A DNA stretch of 64,000 nucleotides from Larix kaempferi (taxonomy: Eukaryota; Streptophyta; Pinopsida; Pinales; Pinaceae). Positions 22,548-34,358 of this stretch are shown here, piece by piece (within the stretch, counting starts at the first letter, position 1; the number at the start of each line of letters is the position of its first letter). The notes below the pieces were generated by a model. The model searched no databases, was not told the DNA's origin, and was given only the letters and a program-made list of their open reading frames with translations. The position numbers and the translations under genes are program-made. Location of the stretch: NCBI GenBank assembly GCA_027924585.1, contig BSBM01000606.1, positions 11,413,501 through 11,477,500 of the forward strand, read 5' to 3'.

Positions 22548-24421
22548 CTCTCATTAGATGGGTCTACTGATATGAGACTCAACATCATTCGAACTTTGTG
22601 GTGAGTTCCTTCTTGCATCTGTGTATATAAATCATATTCAACCTTGTAGCAAAGGTTGAGATCCACATCACCCATGGTGATCATTAAGCTCATCAATTTA
22701 CTATCGATACAGAACCTGATTCACATTTCTTTTTTAATTACACCATTAAGAGAATGGTCTTATCTAGCCACTTGGAGCAAACATCTCATCATGATTCTCT
22801 TCCTCTTTCTAAGAGAATCTTCTAGCCACAAGCCTTCTATAGTGTGTTTGATTTGAAAATCTTTTTGTTGAACATCCATCGCTTGTTCAGTGTTCATCAT
22901 TAATCATGATCTTTCCTACAAATCAAAATTAAGTACATGATTAGTAATACTTTCATAATCATCAAATCATATTGACATGATAACCTATTATGCATACATA
23001 TATCATTTACATAGTTATGCAACTATTTTGACCAGTACTTTGGCACAACACTTTCCCATATCCTGTATGCATATAGTGGCTATCTAGATGCCTTCCATCT
23101 CTACCAGAACATACTATCGAGAGTGCTCAGCATGTCAACAAAGAGGTTTCATTCTAGACAAGCAACAATGGAATGTTTGTCCAACTTACCAATCATATGC
23201 ATATTAGTAGTATATTGTTCAATGCTCTATGAATGTTTACACTCAGCATGAGATATTCTAGGAATACAAATATGCATACAAGCAATATCATTTACTATTT
23301 CAAATAACAACTCAAATACTTATCTTTTATGTTTGTCTGGTTTCCTCCCGCTTGATCTTCTATATGTCTTTTGAACTTCTATTCATTCTGTACCACTGTG
23401 CATGCTCAAGAGTGCACTAGTGTTATCCTCATGATCTCATACACAAACATACATTCATTAGTATATTATAAATATTATCAAAACATTATAATTCTAAATA
23501 ATCTTGAATATGTATAGTCATGATCATAGATAATAAACATTAGTATTCAATATTTCAGGGAAGTCTTCTTTTACTCATGCATATCATTAATCAAGATAAA
23601 AAACATAATATTCATAAACCCTTGAGTAATAGCTTTATGAATAAGCATAGCCAATCATACCAAGTATATTTTATAAGGGATCCTAACACAAGGTAAGATT
23701 CTAACTTGACATAGGAAAACATACCTGGATTAGTATACCTGCTTAGTTATGTACAACATACCTAAACAATCTCTTCAATGATTTAGAGATCCTGAGCTAG
23801 AACCTGCATGTATCATAGGTTAAGCATAATATAACAAAGTCATACATACCTCGTAAGTAGAACAAAGATTATGGATGAGTCTTTGTCTTCATGATGTCAT
23901 GGTCATGGAGCTTGATTTGTCTTTTGTGATGTACCTGTATCTTGTTAGCAGACAACATCAACCTTACACAACACCATAATGCATTAGTACAATTATATAG
24001 CCCTAATCAATGAATGTCTTTCATCATTCACATGCATTCATACTGTTACTAGGGTGATAAGACAATTCTAACATTAATCAAGATTGTACTAATAAATAAC
24101 ATGAAGACAAACACATTATGAACTTAATCAAGAATCAGATTTCAAGACATACCTGAACCTCCTTAAGTCATACCTGTCGAGACTTCTTGTAGTCTTCTTA
24201 TGTAAGGCCTTAGCCTCAACTCCCCCTGAAACTTGATCTGGAGCTTGATTAGGGTTTGCTAGAGAAACCCTAAAAGTTCAATCTTTGACTTTCACACTTC
24301 TGAATGGATGGAAGGACGTGTTTTGCTGAGCTGAGCAAACTAGCATACTTCAATTTTGAAATCTCCAAAATTTGACCCCTCAAAAATTGCCTTCAAAACT
24401 TTTGGATCTTCTAGACAGGAA

Positions 24422-24740
24422 CCCGAACTAGGGTTTGATGAAGCCCACCCTTCATTCCAATCAAAAGGTTCGATCCAAGGCTCTAAACTCTTATTTTTCT
24501 GAGGAGCTTTCAGCCGTGGTTACAGACTTCAAAAATTCCAACTTTTGTTGAAGCCCTAATTTTGCATCTTTCCGATCAAAATCCCGAACTCGGGTTTGAT
24601 CAAGCCCGGTCTTCTACCGAACAAAAAAATTTGATCTTGGTCTCTAAATTTCTATTTTCCTGAGTATCATTCAGCCGTGAATTCTGATTCCAAAAATTCT
24701 AACTTTCTCCAAAACCCTAAATTCTGGAAGCCATGAATGA
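24422..24740. repeat. 161-bp tandem duplication in the copia leader
   Basis: CCCGAACT.GGGTTTGAT.AAGCCC at 24422 returns at 24583. Following words repeat in order: TTTTTCTGAG, ATTTTCCTGAG, CAGCCGTG, TTCCAAAAATTC and AACTTT. The copies are considerably diverged. Confidence 0.7.
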
Positions 24741-24839
24741 AGGTGCTCAAAAAATAATTCTGTTTTGACAGAAATATGTACCTGATTATTTCTATTGTAA
24801 CTCCAAATTTTTTGCTCCACGGGGTCTGAAAATGTTTTC

Positions 24840-25205
24840 TGCAGTAGCCTGACCTGTCATCTTTCCATCCTGACAGGTCTGACCTCAATTGGATTCTCTG
24901 AGAGAGAGTTATGCCAAATGTCGCAACGTGACCTGTTTTGGGATAATACAGGAGAGCGAACTTGTACGGTGTGCCACATGTCACTGTTTGAACTTCGGCC
25001 TCTGAAAACATTTCCTGAGATAGATTGCCTTGTTATATTTCCATCCTGACAGGTCTGACCTCAATTGGACTCTTTGAGAGAGAGTTATGCCAAGTGTCGC
25101 AACGTGACCTGTTTATGGGATAAAACAGGAGAGCGAACTTGTACGGCGTGCCACATGTCACTGGTTCAACTTCGGCCTCTGAAAACATTTCCTGAGATAG
25201 TACAG
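24840..25205. repeat. 176-bp tandem duplication in the copia leader
   Basis: TTTCCATCCTGACAGGTCTG at 24862 recurs at 25038. The rest of the unit (GAGAGAGAGTTATGCCAA, GTCGCAACGTGACCTGTTT, CAGGAGAGCGAACTTGTACGG) is nearly unchanged. The copies are much more alike than those of the 161-bp pair, so this duplication is more recent. Confidence 0.85.
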
Positions 25206-25559
25206 TCCGTGTACGACCTGTCACTTTTTACGCAATTTCATTTGGAGCTTCCTATCCCAAGTTATGACCTTTTTTCCAAGGTCACCTGATTTTCACTGAG
25301 ATGTGGAAGAGGCAGAAACCCTAACCTGTACTGATCATAACTCACAAATTACAACGAATCGGAGGGTTCCCTTTGGACACAAGGTACCTGGGGATGTTAT
25401 CTTCGACCTGTAAAATTTTCAGATCTTGAAACCGCACAAAAATGAATTTATATTGAAAGTTCCACGATGACTGGTGTTTTCTATGTAAAACCCTAACCTT
25501 CAAATTGTCGTAAGTAAAGCAAGTGTCGTAAGTGCCATACCTTGCCTTCCTTCAGGTTA

Positions 25560-25571
25560 GCTCTGATACCA
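25560..25571 (-). other. Copia derivative primer-binding site
   Basis: Minus-strand TGGTATCAGAGC is the exact complement of the 3' end of plant initiator Met tRNA and directly touches the 5' LTR. Confidence 0.9.
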
Positions 25572-26173
25572 TGTTAAAATTCAATATGCTAAGACAGAAA
25601 ATAGCAGCATTACATTCCATTTCACAATAATAGCATATACAGGATCATTGAAGAAACAACAAGGACAACATAAACACAAGAGACAGAGATTTATCCTGGG
25701 AAACCCTCATGGGGTAGAAAACCCAGCAAAGCTTCCTCAATATAGATGACCAGCAATATACAAAGATTAAAGCCTGAGACATGATCTCCTCCTCCACAAT
25801 AGCAGACCTCTCCTCCACAAGTGCGATATCCTCAAGTGAGTGAGTGGGTGTAATGAGAATACACCTCATCTATTTATACACTACTCCAACTTTTCCTTTA
25901 CACAAGACATGTAGGCTCGTATTTAACCAATGGGTTAAATACCCCACTACAACTGACTGGGCCAACCCCTCTAGGGTGGTCTAATAACCCTTTGACCCAC
26001 ATAACACATACAGGGCTGACTCCCACTAGGGAAGTCTAATAACCCGAGTTACCACATTCCGACGGAGGAATAAACATCTCCGGATATACAATAAGATCTT
26101 CACGGAGGAATGAAACATCTTTGGAATAATAAAGTACAATTATAATATTCTTTGAAGTTACAATATATCAACA
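25572..26173 (-). repeat. Copia derivative 5' LTR (602 bp)
   Basis: It is the partner of 18393-18995 with only scattered substitutions, so this insertion is younger than the two gypsy A LTR copies appear to be. It ends AACA and is followed by the ATAGC duplication and the gypsy A integrase. Confidence 0.92.
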
Positions 26174-26629
26174 ATAGCCCAGCTGGATGTTGGTATTCAG
26201 CTTTGATAGTCTGACACTCAAAACATCTAGCTATATATTCAGCAACTTCACTTTTCATGTTGGTCCAAAAGTACTCCTTTCTTAACATAGTTATCATTTT
26301 CTGATAACCAGGATATCCTGAATAAGGGCTCTTATGAATTTCATCTAAAATTAGCAACTTAACTTTCGAAAAATTAGGCACATAAATTCTATTTTTGTAA
26401 GTTAAGAATCGTTTTTCATTAATACTGTAATTTGTTATCACATTTTCAGATGAATTTTCAGCCACTTTATCATGTAATTTTTGGTAATTTTCGTCTTGCT
26501 TAATTCCTTGTTCAATCTGATTTTCCAGATCAGTTTTAAAAGTACTGATTGCTACCACAAAACTTAATCTAGCATTTCTGCTCAATGCATCACAATGTGA
26601 TGGATCTCGAAATCATACTCGCTAAGGAA
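26174..26629 (-). pseudogene. Gypsy A integrase zinc-binding N-terminus
   Basis: The frame 26585 to 26174 gives LILDEIHKSPYSGYPGYQKMI, then KEYFWTNMKSEVAEYIARCFECQ..KAEYQHPAG. The Cys pair with the preceding His region is the H2C2 zinc domain that opens Ty3/gypsy integrases. The frame then runs into copia LTR sequence by accident. Removing the copia insertion joins it to the catalytic core at 18392. A frameshift separates it from RNase H at about 26630. Confidence 0.8.
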
Positions 26630-27945
26630 AGCTAACACCTAGCTTGCCTTGCATTAATATTTGTTTGATCCAAAAGATACTTTAAACCTTTATTATCAGT
26701 CATTAAGATAAATTTTCTTCCGATCAGGTGATGGCACCACATCTTTAAAGCATGTATCACGGCTACCAACTCAAGATCAGACGTTGCATAATTGTTTTCA
26801 TGTATTTTTAACTTTCTTGACTCAAAAGCAATTGCATGACTCTCTTGACTTAAGACCCCTCCAAGTCCTTCGTTGCATGCATCCGTGCATACAATGAAAT
26901 CCTTATTAGGATCTGCAATTTTTAAGATGGGTGCAGTAGTTAACAATTCTTTTAACTTATTAAAGATTTCTTGGCACTTTTGATCCCATATGAATTTCTT
27001 CCCTTTCTTCTGCAAAGAAGTGATAGGGTTAGCAATTCTAGAGAACCCTTCAATAAACTTTCTATAATACCCCGTTATTCCCATGAATGACCATACATTA
27101 GTTACATCTTTTGGGATAGGCCATTCATTAATTTCTTTAATTTTATTAGGATCAACAGAAATACCATCTTTTGAATTTATATGACCCAAATACTGAATTT
27201 TATCTTTATAGAAATAACACTTACTGAACTTAGCGTAAAGATGGTGATCTCTAAGTACTTGTAAAATGATTTTTAAATGTTCATCATGCTCTTCTTTAGT
27301 CTTTGAGTAAATCAAGATATCATCAATGAATACCACTACAAACTTATCCAAATATTTATGCAGAACGTTGTTCATTAAACAAATGAACACTGCAGGTGTG
27401 TTAGTTAGCCCAAAAGGCATAACTACAAACTCGTAGTGTCCATAACGCGTTCTGAATGCAGTTTTGAATATGTCCTCGTCTTTTATCCGGACTTGATGAT
27501 AACCTAACCTTAGATCAATTTTAGTGAATATCTCTACTCCGGGTACTTGATCAAATAGATCATCTATGCGGGGTAAGGGATACCAGTTCTTAATTGTCAT
27601 TTTATTGAGCTAACGGTAGTCAATGCACAAACGCATGGTACTATCATTCTTTTTAACAAATATTACTGGTGCTCCCCAAGGGGACACACTGGGCCGTATG
27701 TAGTTTTTATCTATTAATTCTTTCAGCTGAGACTTTAACTCATTTAACTCTAGAATATTCATCCTATAGGGGGCCTTTGAGTTTCGTACTGCTCCGGGTA
27801 CTAACTCAATGGTGAAGTCAAGTTCTCTTTTCGGAGGTAATCCTCAAATTTCTTTTGGGAATACATCAGAAAAGTCGCTAAGGATGGGAATATCCTCTAG
27901 TTTTAACTTGTCTTCTTTAGATATGCATTCATCATTAAAAATTTA
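26630..27945 (-). pseudogene. Gypsy A reverse transcriptase and RNase H
   Basis: The 322-codon frame 27600-26632 opens with the fingers-palm block [14 protein letters not shown]. It continues [25 protein letters not shown], and [13 protein letters not shown], where FIDD is the catalytic Asp pair. [14 protein letters not shown] and [12 protein letters not shown] follow. RNase H follows with [34 protein letters not shown] and [14 protein letters not shown]. The same frame extends upstream to about 27940 with [13 protein letters not shown] and LCIDYR. It is interrupted by a TAG where the family has Gln (about 27610) and a TGA at a probable Arg (about 27846). The Asp residues of both catalytic centres survive. 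Confidence 0.88.
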
Positions 27946-29771
27946 ACAGTAAACAATTTACAACATTTTCTAGCAGGTCTCTTCACTTGTAAGGCAAAAA
28001 TATGCCTTACAGAAGTCTTCCTAGAAATGCCTTTAACAGTTTCAGCTACACCTTCATTATTTAAACAAACAAAAGACTTTTCATAACAATTCAATAAAAA
28101 TCTATGTTGTTCAAGCCAATCCATATCAATTAACAAGTCATAAGATCCTAATGGTAAAGCATTCAAATTCACTTGCGTTTTCAGCTGAATTAGAAAAAAT
28201 TCACTATCTTTAACAAAATCTGTAACTTTTCTTTTTGTACCAGTTGCAAGCTGAACTAACCATGGGTTATCAAATTTTTCTATCTTTAACTTGCAATTTT
28301 TCACTAATTCGGGTGAGATATAATTCAGATTTGCACTCGGATCTATTAAAATGGAAATAGACTTAGTTTGTAACATACCTTCAACTTCCAACATGGATGT
28401 TTGATGGTTTGCTTGACGATTCTCCAATGCTGCATAAATTTTGGGCATCTCCCTCGCTACATCTCGAACTGTAGGTTCTGCGTGTACTGTGTGAATATTG
28501 TTGACGATTTTTCTGTTGCATGGGCAATCTGATCTCTTGTGTGGTCCGCCACATTCATAACATTTGATAGGTCCCTTTTGCTCAGCATATATGTTGTTGT
28601 TGTTGCTGTGATTATTGTTGTTGGGTACATTCTTTTTAGCAGAAGAGTTCTGGGGTGTATTACCGTTATAAGCATTACTATTTGGAAAAATTCTGTTATG
28701 AAAATTCTTATTGAAACTTCCAGAATTTTGGTTAAAATTTTTCTTTTTATAATCAAACTGATTTGTTTTGCTGCCCTTCCAGCCAGTTGTTCCTTCTCTT
28801 CTTCTGTTTTGATCAAAACGGAAATTTGCCTTTCTCATAGCTTCCTCCAGTGTTGTAGGATTGTCATATTCTATTCTGTCTTTTATATGGAATGGTAAAC
28901 AGCTGAGAAACCTTTGTACCTTTGGCTTCTCTTCAACCATGTACGGTACATATCTCAGTAGACTGAGGAATTTGCTGCATAATTCCTTCATGCTCATGGT
29001 GCCCAACTTCAGATCATAAAAATCCTTTGATTTATCCTCATAATACTGTTCTGACAAAAACGTTTTCTTGAACAACTTCTTGAACATACTCCATGTTACA
29101 TCTTTCTCCTTTAAACTTTTGATTATTTTTAGATCCTTCCACCATATATCTGCTTTGCCTATCAGATTATAAATAGCCATCTTGGAATTCAGTTGAGAAG
29201 AGTAGTCATATATATTAAAGTACTTCTTCATTCCGGACAGCCAAGCTTCTGTTGTCTCACCCTTCTCATTTTCGTCGTTAAAAGTGGGTGGCTTAATCTT
29301 CTTAAATTCTCCAGTGATCTATTCGTGATGCTTTTGCTTTCTCCTTGTTGAACATAAATCACTATCACTACTGTCCTCATTAGAGTGATAATGACTTTGA
29401 TGTGAACCAGAGGATGAATAACTAGTACTTTTATCCTTTCTTGATTTCTTGTGCTTGTGTCCGTGAGTCATTATGGCAGAATCAGATTTGACCTCTGGTT
29501 TTCTGCCCCTTTCTTCATTTTGATATTTATCCATTAAATAATGATTTAATGTATCCTACACCTTCAGAAAGTGCTCATTTTCTTCTTTGATTGATTTTAT
29601 ATCAAACTTCAGATCTTTTATGGTACGCAGAAATTCAGAAGAATTGTTATTCAACTCAACATAGAAACCTTCAGGATTTTCATTAATACTAGGTTCATGA
29701 TGAGGTGATTTTTCCTCTACTGATTCTTCTGGTAACGACATACTTGTAAAACGATTTGTCAAACTGTACAA
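27903..29771 (-). pseudogene. Gypsy A Gag-protease
   Basis: A single frame runs from ATG 29771 to 27903 (about 620 codons) with only two TAG stops (about 29553 and 29316). The N-terminus is acidic and possibly coiled (EFLRTIKDLKFDIKSIKEENE), followed by a Lys/Ser/His-rich patch. From about codon 180 the Gag core reads KYFNIYDYSS, MAIYNLIGKADIWW, FKKLFKKTFL and LLRYVPYMVEEKPK. A Gln/Asn-rich region precedes one zinc knuckle, CYECGGPHKRSDC (CX2CX3HX4C). The protease follows; its active site is LIDPSAN where D-[ST]-G-A is expected, and it ends with LPLGSYDLLIDMDWLEQH. A frameshift near 27940 separates it from RT. The altered active site suggests an inactive protease. Confidence 0.87.
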
Positions 29772-29863
29772 ACCAAATTAAAAAAAAAATACTAATAGCT
29801 TTTTCAAATTTTATTTCCTATGTTGCGTGCGTGAGCCTAATCAGGCCTAGAGTTTTAACTTGC

Positions 29864-29875
29864 GCTCTCATACCA
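29864..29875 (-). other. Gypsy A primer-binding site
   Basis: Minus-strand TGGTATGAGAGC differs at one base from the initiator-Met site TGGTATCAGAGC and lies two bases from the 5' LTR. Confidence 0.85.
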
Positions 29876-29877
29876 CA

Positions 29878-32800
29878 TGTAACATCCCCAAAATCGCAAA
29901 ATAATTTTTTTTTTTGGTATACCCTATTTTATGAGATAAATGCTATCTGCAGAATAGTAATTTGTTAACTAAATGATGATAGGTACTTCATAAACTGTTG
30001 TGTTTATTTTTAAATATAAAAAGATACTTTATTGTAAATGAAATGCGACAGAACAGGGTTTATTTCAATATGCGTGAAGATCTGGTAACAATACTGATAA
30101 ATTGTTTGCATATTTATGAAGGGATTCCTACAAGGTGCCCTTAGGTTTACTTAGCTTTGATAGCTAAAGCATTGGATTCTTTCTTCGCAGATCTGTAGGT
30201 GAGGTAAGAGAGTAATTCCATTTTTTACAAGACAAGTTATAAGCTTTCACTTGTCATCTCTATGTTTAAGATAATTATGTAATCTGTCGTGTAAGAAAAT
30301 ACTGATGGTATGTAATTTCGATTTCCACTTCGTCGTCTCTGCATCGTCTTTATGGTACTATTTGATTATGTTGCTAGCAGTGTTATGCATTATATGTTTT
30401 GTGCATGTTAGGAGGATTAGTAGATTACAACTTGGTTTAACAGTCTGAAAATGCAACCAAAAAGATCTTATGAAAGATATAGTCCTCCTTAGAATTAAGT
30501 AATTTTCTTGGAAGTGACGGCTACGATATAATAAGTCTTGAAATCTTATAGAAATGAAGTTCTGCTATTTCGATTTGTGTACAAGGTATTACTAGACAAA
30601 AATCATATACGTCACCTAGGGTTTGGGTCAAACCCTTGTTATGTAATGTGCTCCTAGCTATTATTGTAATGCATGTTTAAAGAATGCAAGCTATAATACG
30701 AAGGCATTAAATAGATATTAAGTTCACACTTGATATATAAAATATATCGATTTCATAGTTGTGGTAATCTCTGGAGACTATGCGATTATTAATGAGGAAA
30801 TAATGTATGTAAACCCTATGGTTGGGATAAGCCATACAAACATGTGCTATAAAGGCTTAGAACAAAGTTAATGCTCTTAGTGTAATTACAAGAGTCATGA
30901 TAAAGTTTGAATTTGTGTTTAAAACTTCGTGGTACTATGGTGTCAACATTTCTATACTTTGAATGATAACTTATAACATGGTTGTAACGTTATGAAGCAC
31001 GGTTATAAACTTTGATATATCATATCCTATGGTTTTCAAGTTGTGCCACTGGTGGTATTGCATCTATTATAAAGTGGTGACATGATCCCAAGATTTTACT
31101 AACCCACAACTCGAAACTGGCATGCAATAAATGTGTTTGCAAGGAAAAAATCCTGGCAATAGATACATGAAATCTGACATTTAATCGAATCCCTGTGTGT
31201 TGGCAGTGGCAAGCTTTGTTGGCTCCTACGTGATGTTGGCTCCACATGATTGTAATTGTAGGTGTATTGATAAAACGTCGAGCTATAAGCTCGGCCTTAG
31301 ATGATAAGGAATCCATTTGTAATGGGTAATGAATACGGTTAATAAATGTTGTTTGGTAGTGTCTCTACCTTGGTACTATCTTGATTCACTGGCTTGATCC
31401 TGAAAGTTGATCTCCTGTCTTGAATAATGAGATGGGTAAAACCCTAAGGAAATTCTTTCCATAGCGTAAGTGATGCATTCACGCATTCAATTGGAAGGTT
31501 AGAGTATGGGAGAACTAGCCGACAGGCTGCTTGAAAGTAGGGTTTTGTTTCTGTTGAAACATTGTGACTCCCTTGCCCGGAATCGATGGTGAAACCTCTG
31601 GTTATTATTGTTATTTTAGCTCGGCTTTAAGGGATAGGTAGTGTGTGTAAGATTTTAGTCTGCAACTATCAATAAAGTCTTTTAAATTAGGTTCTTCATA
31701 CTGCTGCTATTGGATGGATTCAAGTTTGGTTTTTGTGCTTGAATCTCTAGCATTCAAGCTTCTAAACTTCAAGGTAATGTATTTAGTTTTCTAAGAATGA
31801 ACTGTAAAATGTTGTATCATTTTCTATTATGGTGAAGTCGTAGAGGTTTTGACTTAAACAAAATGCTATGGTTTTGTTGCAGGTAAAAGTTATATTGATT
31901 ATTGGTGCTGGGACTGTTGAAAGCTCCAAGGAGATTTGGTCTCGCTTTCACCGGTAAGCCTCGGTGGCATAACCCTTATGGGTGCTCCTGTCATGAAATA
32001 TGCAGACGTGGCTTCTTCCATTAAAAGAATACGTTGGGTTCTTGGCAACGATGTGGCCATAGTTGAATTAGTTTTGTTTTCATGCCTGTAATAAGGATAC
32101 TCATCGATTTAAAAAGGGCTGAGGAAACAATGTAAAGGTTATTATCATTTCTGTGTAGTGTTTTGTTTTAAAATGTTGACCTGGATAATGAACCTTTGCT
32201 AAAAAGAGGGTTTTTAACTCTGATGAGTTCCAAAATATGAATTATTTCCAAAACTGTGTTGCTATTTAAATGTTTAGCTTCGTCGATAAGGGTAGTTGAA
32301 CTTCATCCTATTTTGTTTTGATAACTGCGTATGGAAAACACTACCACTGTTTATAAATCAATGCTTTAAATACAAAAGATGGCTTCGGCCGAATGCCTTG
32401 TCGTTGAGTTTGGGCTTGGCCTACTAACACGACCTGTAACTCGTCGATGATAAGAGAAAGCACAATGTTTTTGCAACCTCTGTGTTTATATGAGTTATAA
32501 ATATCGACGGGTGGATGTTTTTTTGTGAAACAATAGTACAATTGTTGTTTACTTCAACAATAGATAGATGAAAATATGGATGAGGCTTGCGGTCTAGATA
32601 TGCTTCATTAAAAACAATGTTGTTGCGTCTTAAAGAATAGGAAGATATTCCTAATACTAGGGTTTAGCCTTTTTCTGGAAATAAAAGTTTAACAAGACTA
32701 TTAGTTGTGATCTCGGCAGAAGCCTGTATTCACTAACTCCTTCAGTTGTTTTGATAAGTCAATTTTAAATGCTTTACATGCATGATTAGGGTTTAAACGT

Positions 32801-34353
32801 TTCTTATCTTTGTTTTTTTCATGAAAAGGGGAAAATTTACTGTGAGTAAAGAAAGAAAAAATGACAGAGAGCTTGTTCATCTAGCTCGATTCTGTAACAG
32901 CATTCAAAATTGTGTTTTTAAAGTTATATGTGCATGTGAAAGGAAAAACATTAAACCCTAACTCTATGATAGGAGACTTTGTTTGATTATCTACTCTATG
33001 TGTGTAGTAATAGAAATATCAGTAGTAATAGGAAATTTGACAGAATTTAAGATGTAAATATTTCAGAAACCCTAAGTTGGTAATATGATGTTTCTTGATT
33101 TTCTATCAGTTCTATATGTACGATAATGATAACAACAACAACTATAGTTATTCTCTTGAATTTAAGCATTTGGGAAACAAATAAAAATAACAAAAATGGA
33201 TTCTTTGTCTACTATAAACTCTGTTATTTCTCTTAAATAAATTTATTGTCTTTATGGAAAGAACAGAAATAAGAATAATACTGTGAGTAAAATATAGTAG
33301 ATAATGCTAATTATTATCAGCAGATAATTTAACAGAGCATATTAAATAATACTTCCATCACCATGGCAATTTGCCTATCAAATCTAATCTACCTTAATCT
33401 GTTTCTATACTGGAGTACGATGTTGTTCCTTTTGCATTGGAAAAAATATAGAAGCTAATTCATTCAATATTTTCAATTTTATATAGAATCGTTGACTTAC
33501 ACAGAAACTGAAATGACTTATAAAAATAAACCGTGAAAGTTTAATAAACAACAATACTATAAATAAACAAATTACAGATAACATAATTTAAAATAAAACA
33601 AATAAGACAATAGAACCTGTAACTGATGATAGGGCCGACAAACACCCAAGGAGGCTTGTTCCTCCCAACCTGCTTCAGAAGAAGTAGCTCAACTGTTGAC
33701 TTCTAATGAACCCCCGAGCCTGCTTACTGATCCAGTAAGTGGGTGGAATCTGTGTAGAAGGAAGGCACTCAAAAATACCTTCTCCACTCGGTATCAACCT
33801 CCTGAAAAATGCCTTCTCCACTCAGCATCAACCTCCGGAACTTAATAAGAGTTTGGCAGACTCACAACATGATCAACAACAGCATATCCCCTGATCAAAT
33901 CTCTCAGGTGCAAACACAGCAAAACCCCAAGGTAAATTTCCTCATGAGGAAAAGTGATGAACCCCAGTTCAATATTTGATGGCTATTATATAGACTGCCT
34001 AGGTCTTTTAGTGGTCAGTTTGGAATAAATGAGCCTCAAGCTCCAATCCCATCTTTCAGGGCACTATGACCAAATTTCAAGGGAGTTGTTCCATACCAAC
34101 AACTAGTCAGTTGCATCATGATGTTGCCACTTGTCCATTGCCTTCTACCCCAGATTCCATTCCACCTAGTGGATCAGTAACCACTCTTTCAACAGTCCTC
34201 TTAGGTGTTTGTCTCCTATTTTATTTACTTAATAATAATATATTGTGCAAATTACAGTCATCCTTGGACACCTGTCCAATATAAACTTTATAATGGAAGT
34301 TATCATAATGTTTCTAAACACAAAATGTTTTCCAGCTTAAAGGGTATGTTACA
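29878..34353 (-). repeat. Gypsy A 5' LTR (4476 bp)
   Basis: It is the partner of 11900-17249 and has the same ends. It contains 432 bp (30980-31411) lost from the left LTR and lacks 1.3 kb present there. The TATA box is at 33985-33994. It is followed by the ATAGC duplication and by the outer part of the solo LTR. Confidence 0.92.
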
Positions 34354-34358
34354 ATAGC
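34354..34358. other. Target duplication of gypsy A, right copy (ATAGC)
   Basis: This is an exact match to 11895-11899. The next base resumes the solo LTR. Confidence 0.9.

Larger units (their letters stand above)
22548..25559 (-). other. Non-coding leader of the copia derivative
   Basis: About 3 kb between the PBS and the RT remnant carry no recognisable coding sequence. The RT-proximal half (22900-24200) is AT-rich, with many CAT-rich words. The PBS-proximal half contains two two-copy tandem duplications. Either gag-pol was lost and foreign DNA gained, or the sequence has decayed beyond recognition. Confidence 0.55.
18393..26173 (-). mobile_element. Nested Ty1/copia derivative
   Basis: The two LTRs of about 600 bp begin TGTTAAAATTC and end TCAACA. 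A perfect target duplication ATAGC (18388-18392 and 26174-26178) flanks them. The PBS touches the right LTR and the polypurine tract touches the left LTR, so it lies on the minus strand. Its only coding remains are the end of RT and the RNase H, which are of copia type. No gag, protease or integrase is visible. In their place lie a 3-kb leader and about 2 kb of tandem arrays. It is non-autonomous. Confidence 0.9.
11900..34353 (-). mobile_element. Gypsy A: complete-length chromovirus-type Ty3/gypsy element with giant LTRs
   Basis: The two LTRs start TGTAACAT and end ATGTTACA, and a perfect 5-bp duplication flanks the element. On the minus strand the order is 5' LTR (right), Met-tRNA-type PBS, gag, protease, RT, RNase H, integrase, chromodomain remnant, polypurine tract, 3' LTR (left). 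Integrase after RNase H and a C-terminal chromodomain-like tail place it among chromoviruses. The long LTRs recall the Tekay/Del group, which is an inference. The span is 22.45 kb, of which 7.78 kb is a nested copia derivative in the integrase, so the original element was about 14.7 kb. Every gene is broken. Confidence 0.9.

Noticed and set aside
25560-25571. Possible tRNA gene fragment (initiator Met 3' end)
   Set aside because: Only the 12 bases complementary to the tRNA 3' end are present beside an LTR; it is a primer-binding site. I found no complete tRNA cloverleaf in the window.
28457-28898. 119-codon frames on both strands
   Set aside because: Both overlap the gypsy A Gag frame, which carries the core and zinc knuckle motifs; these are shadows of it.
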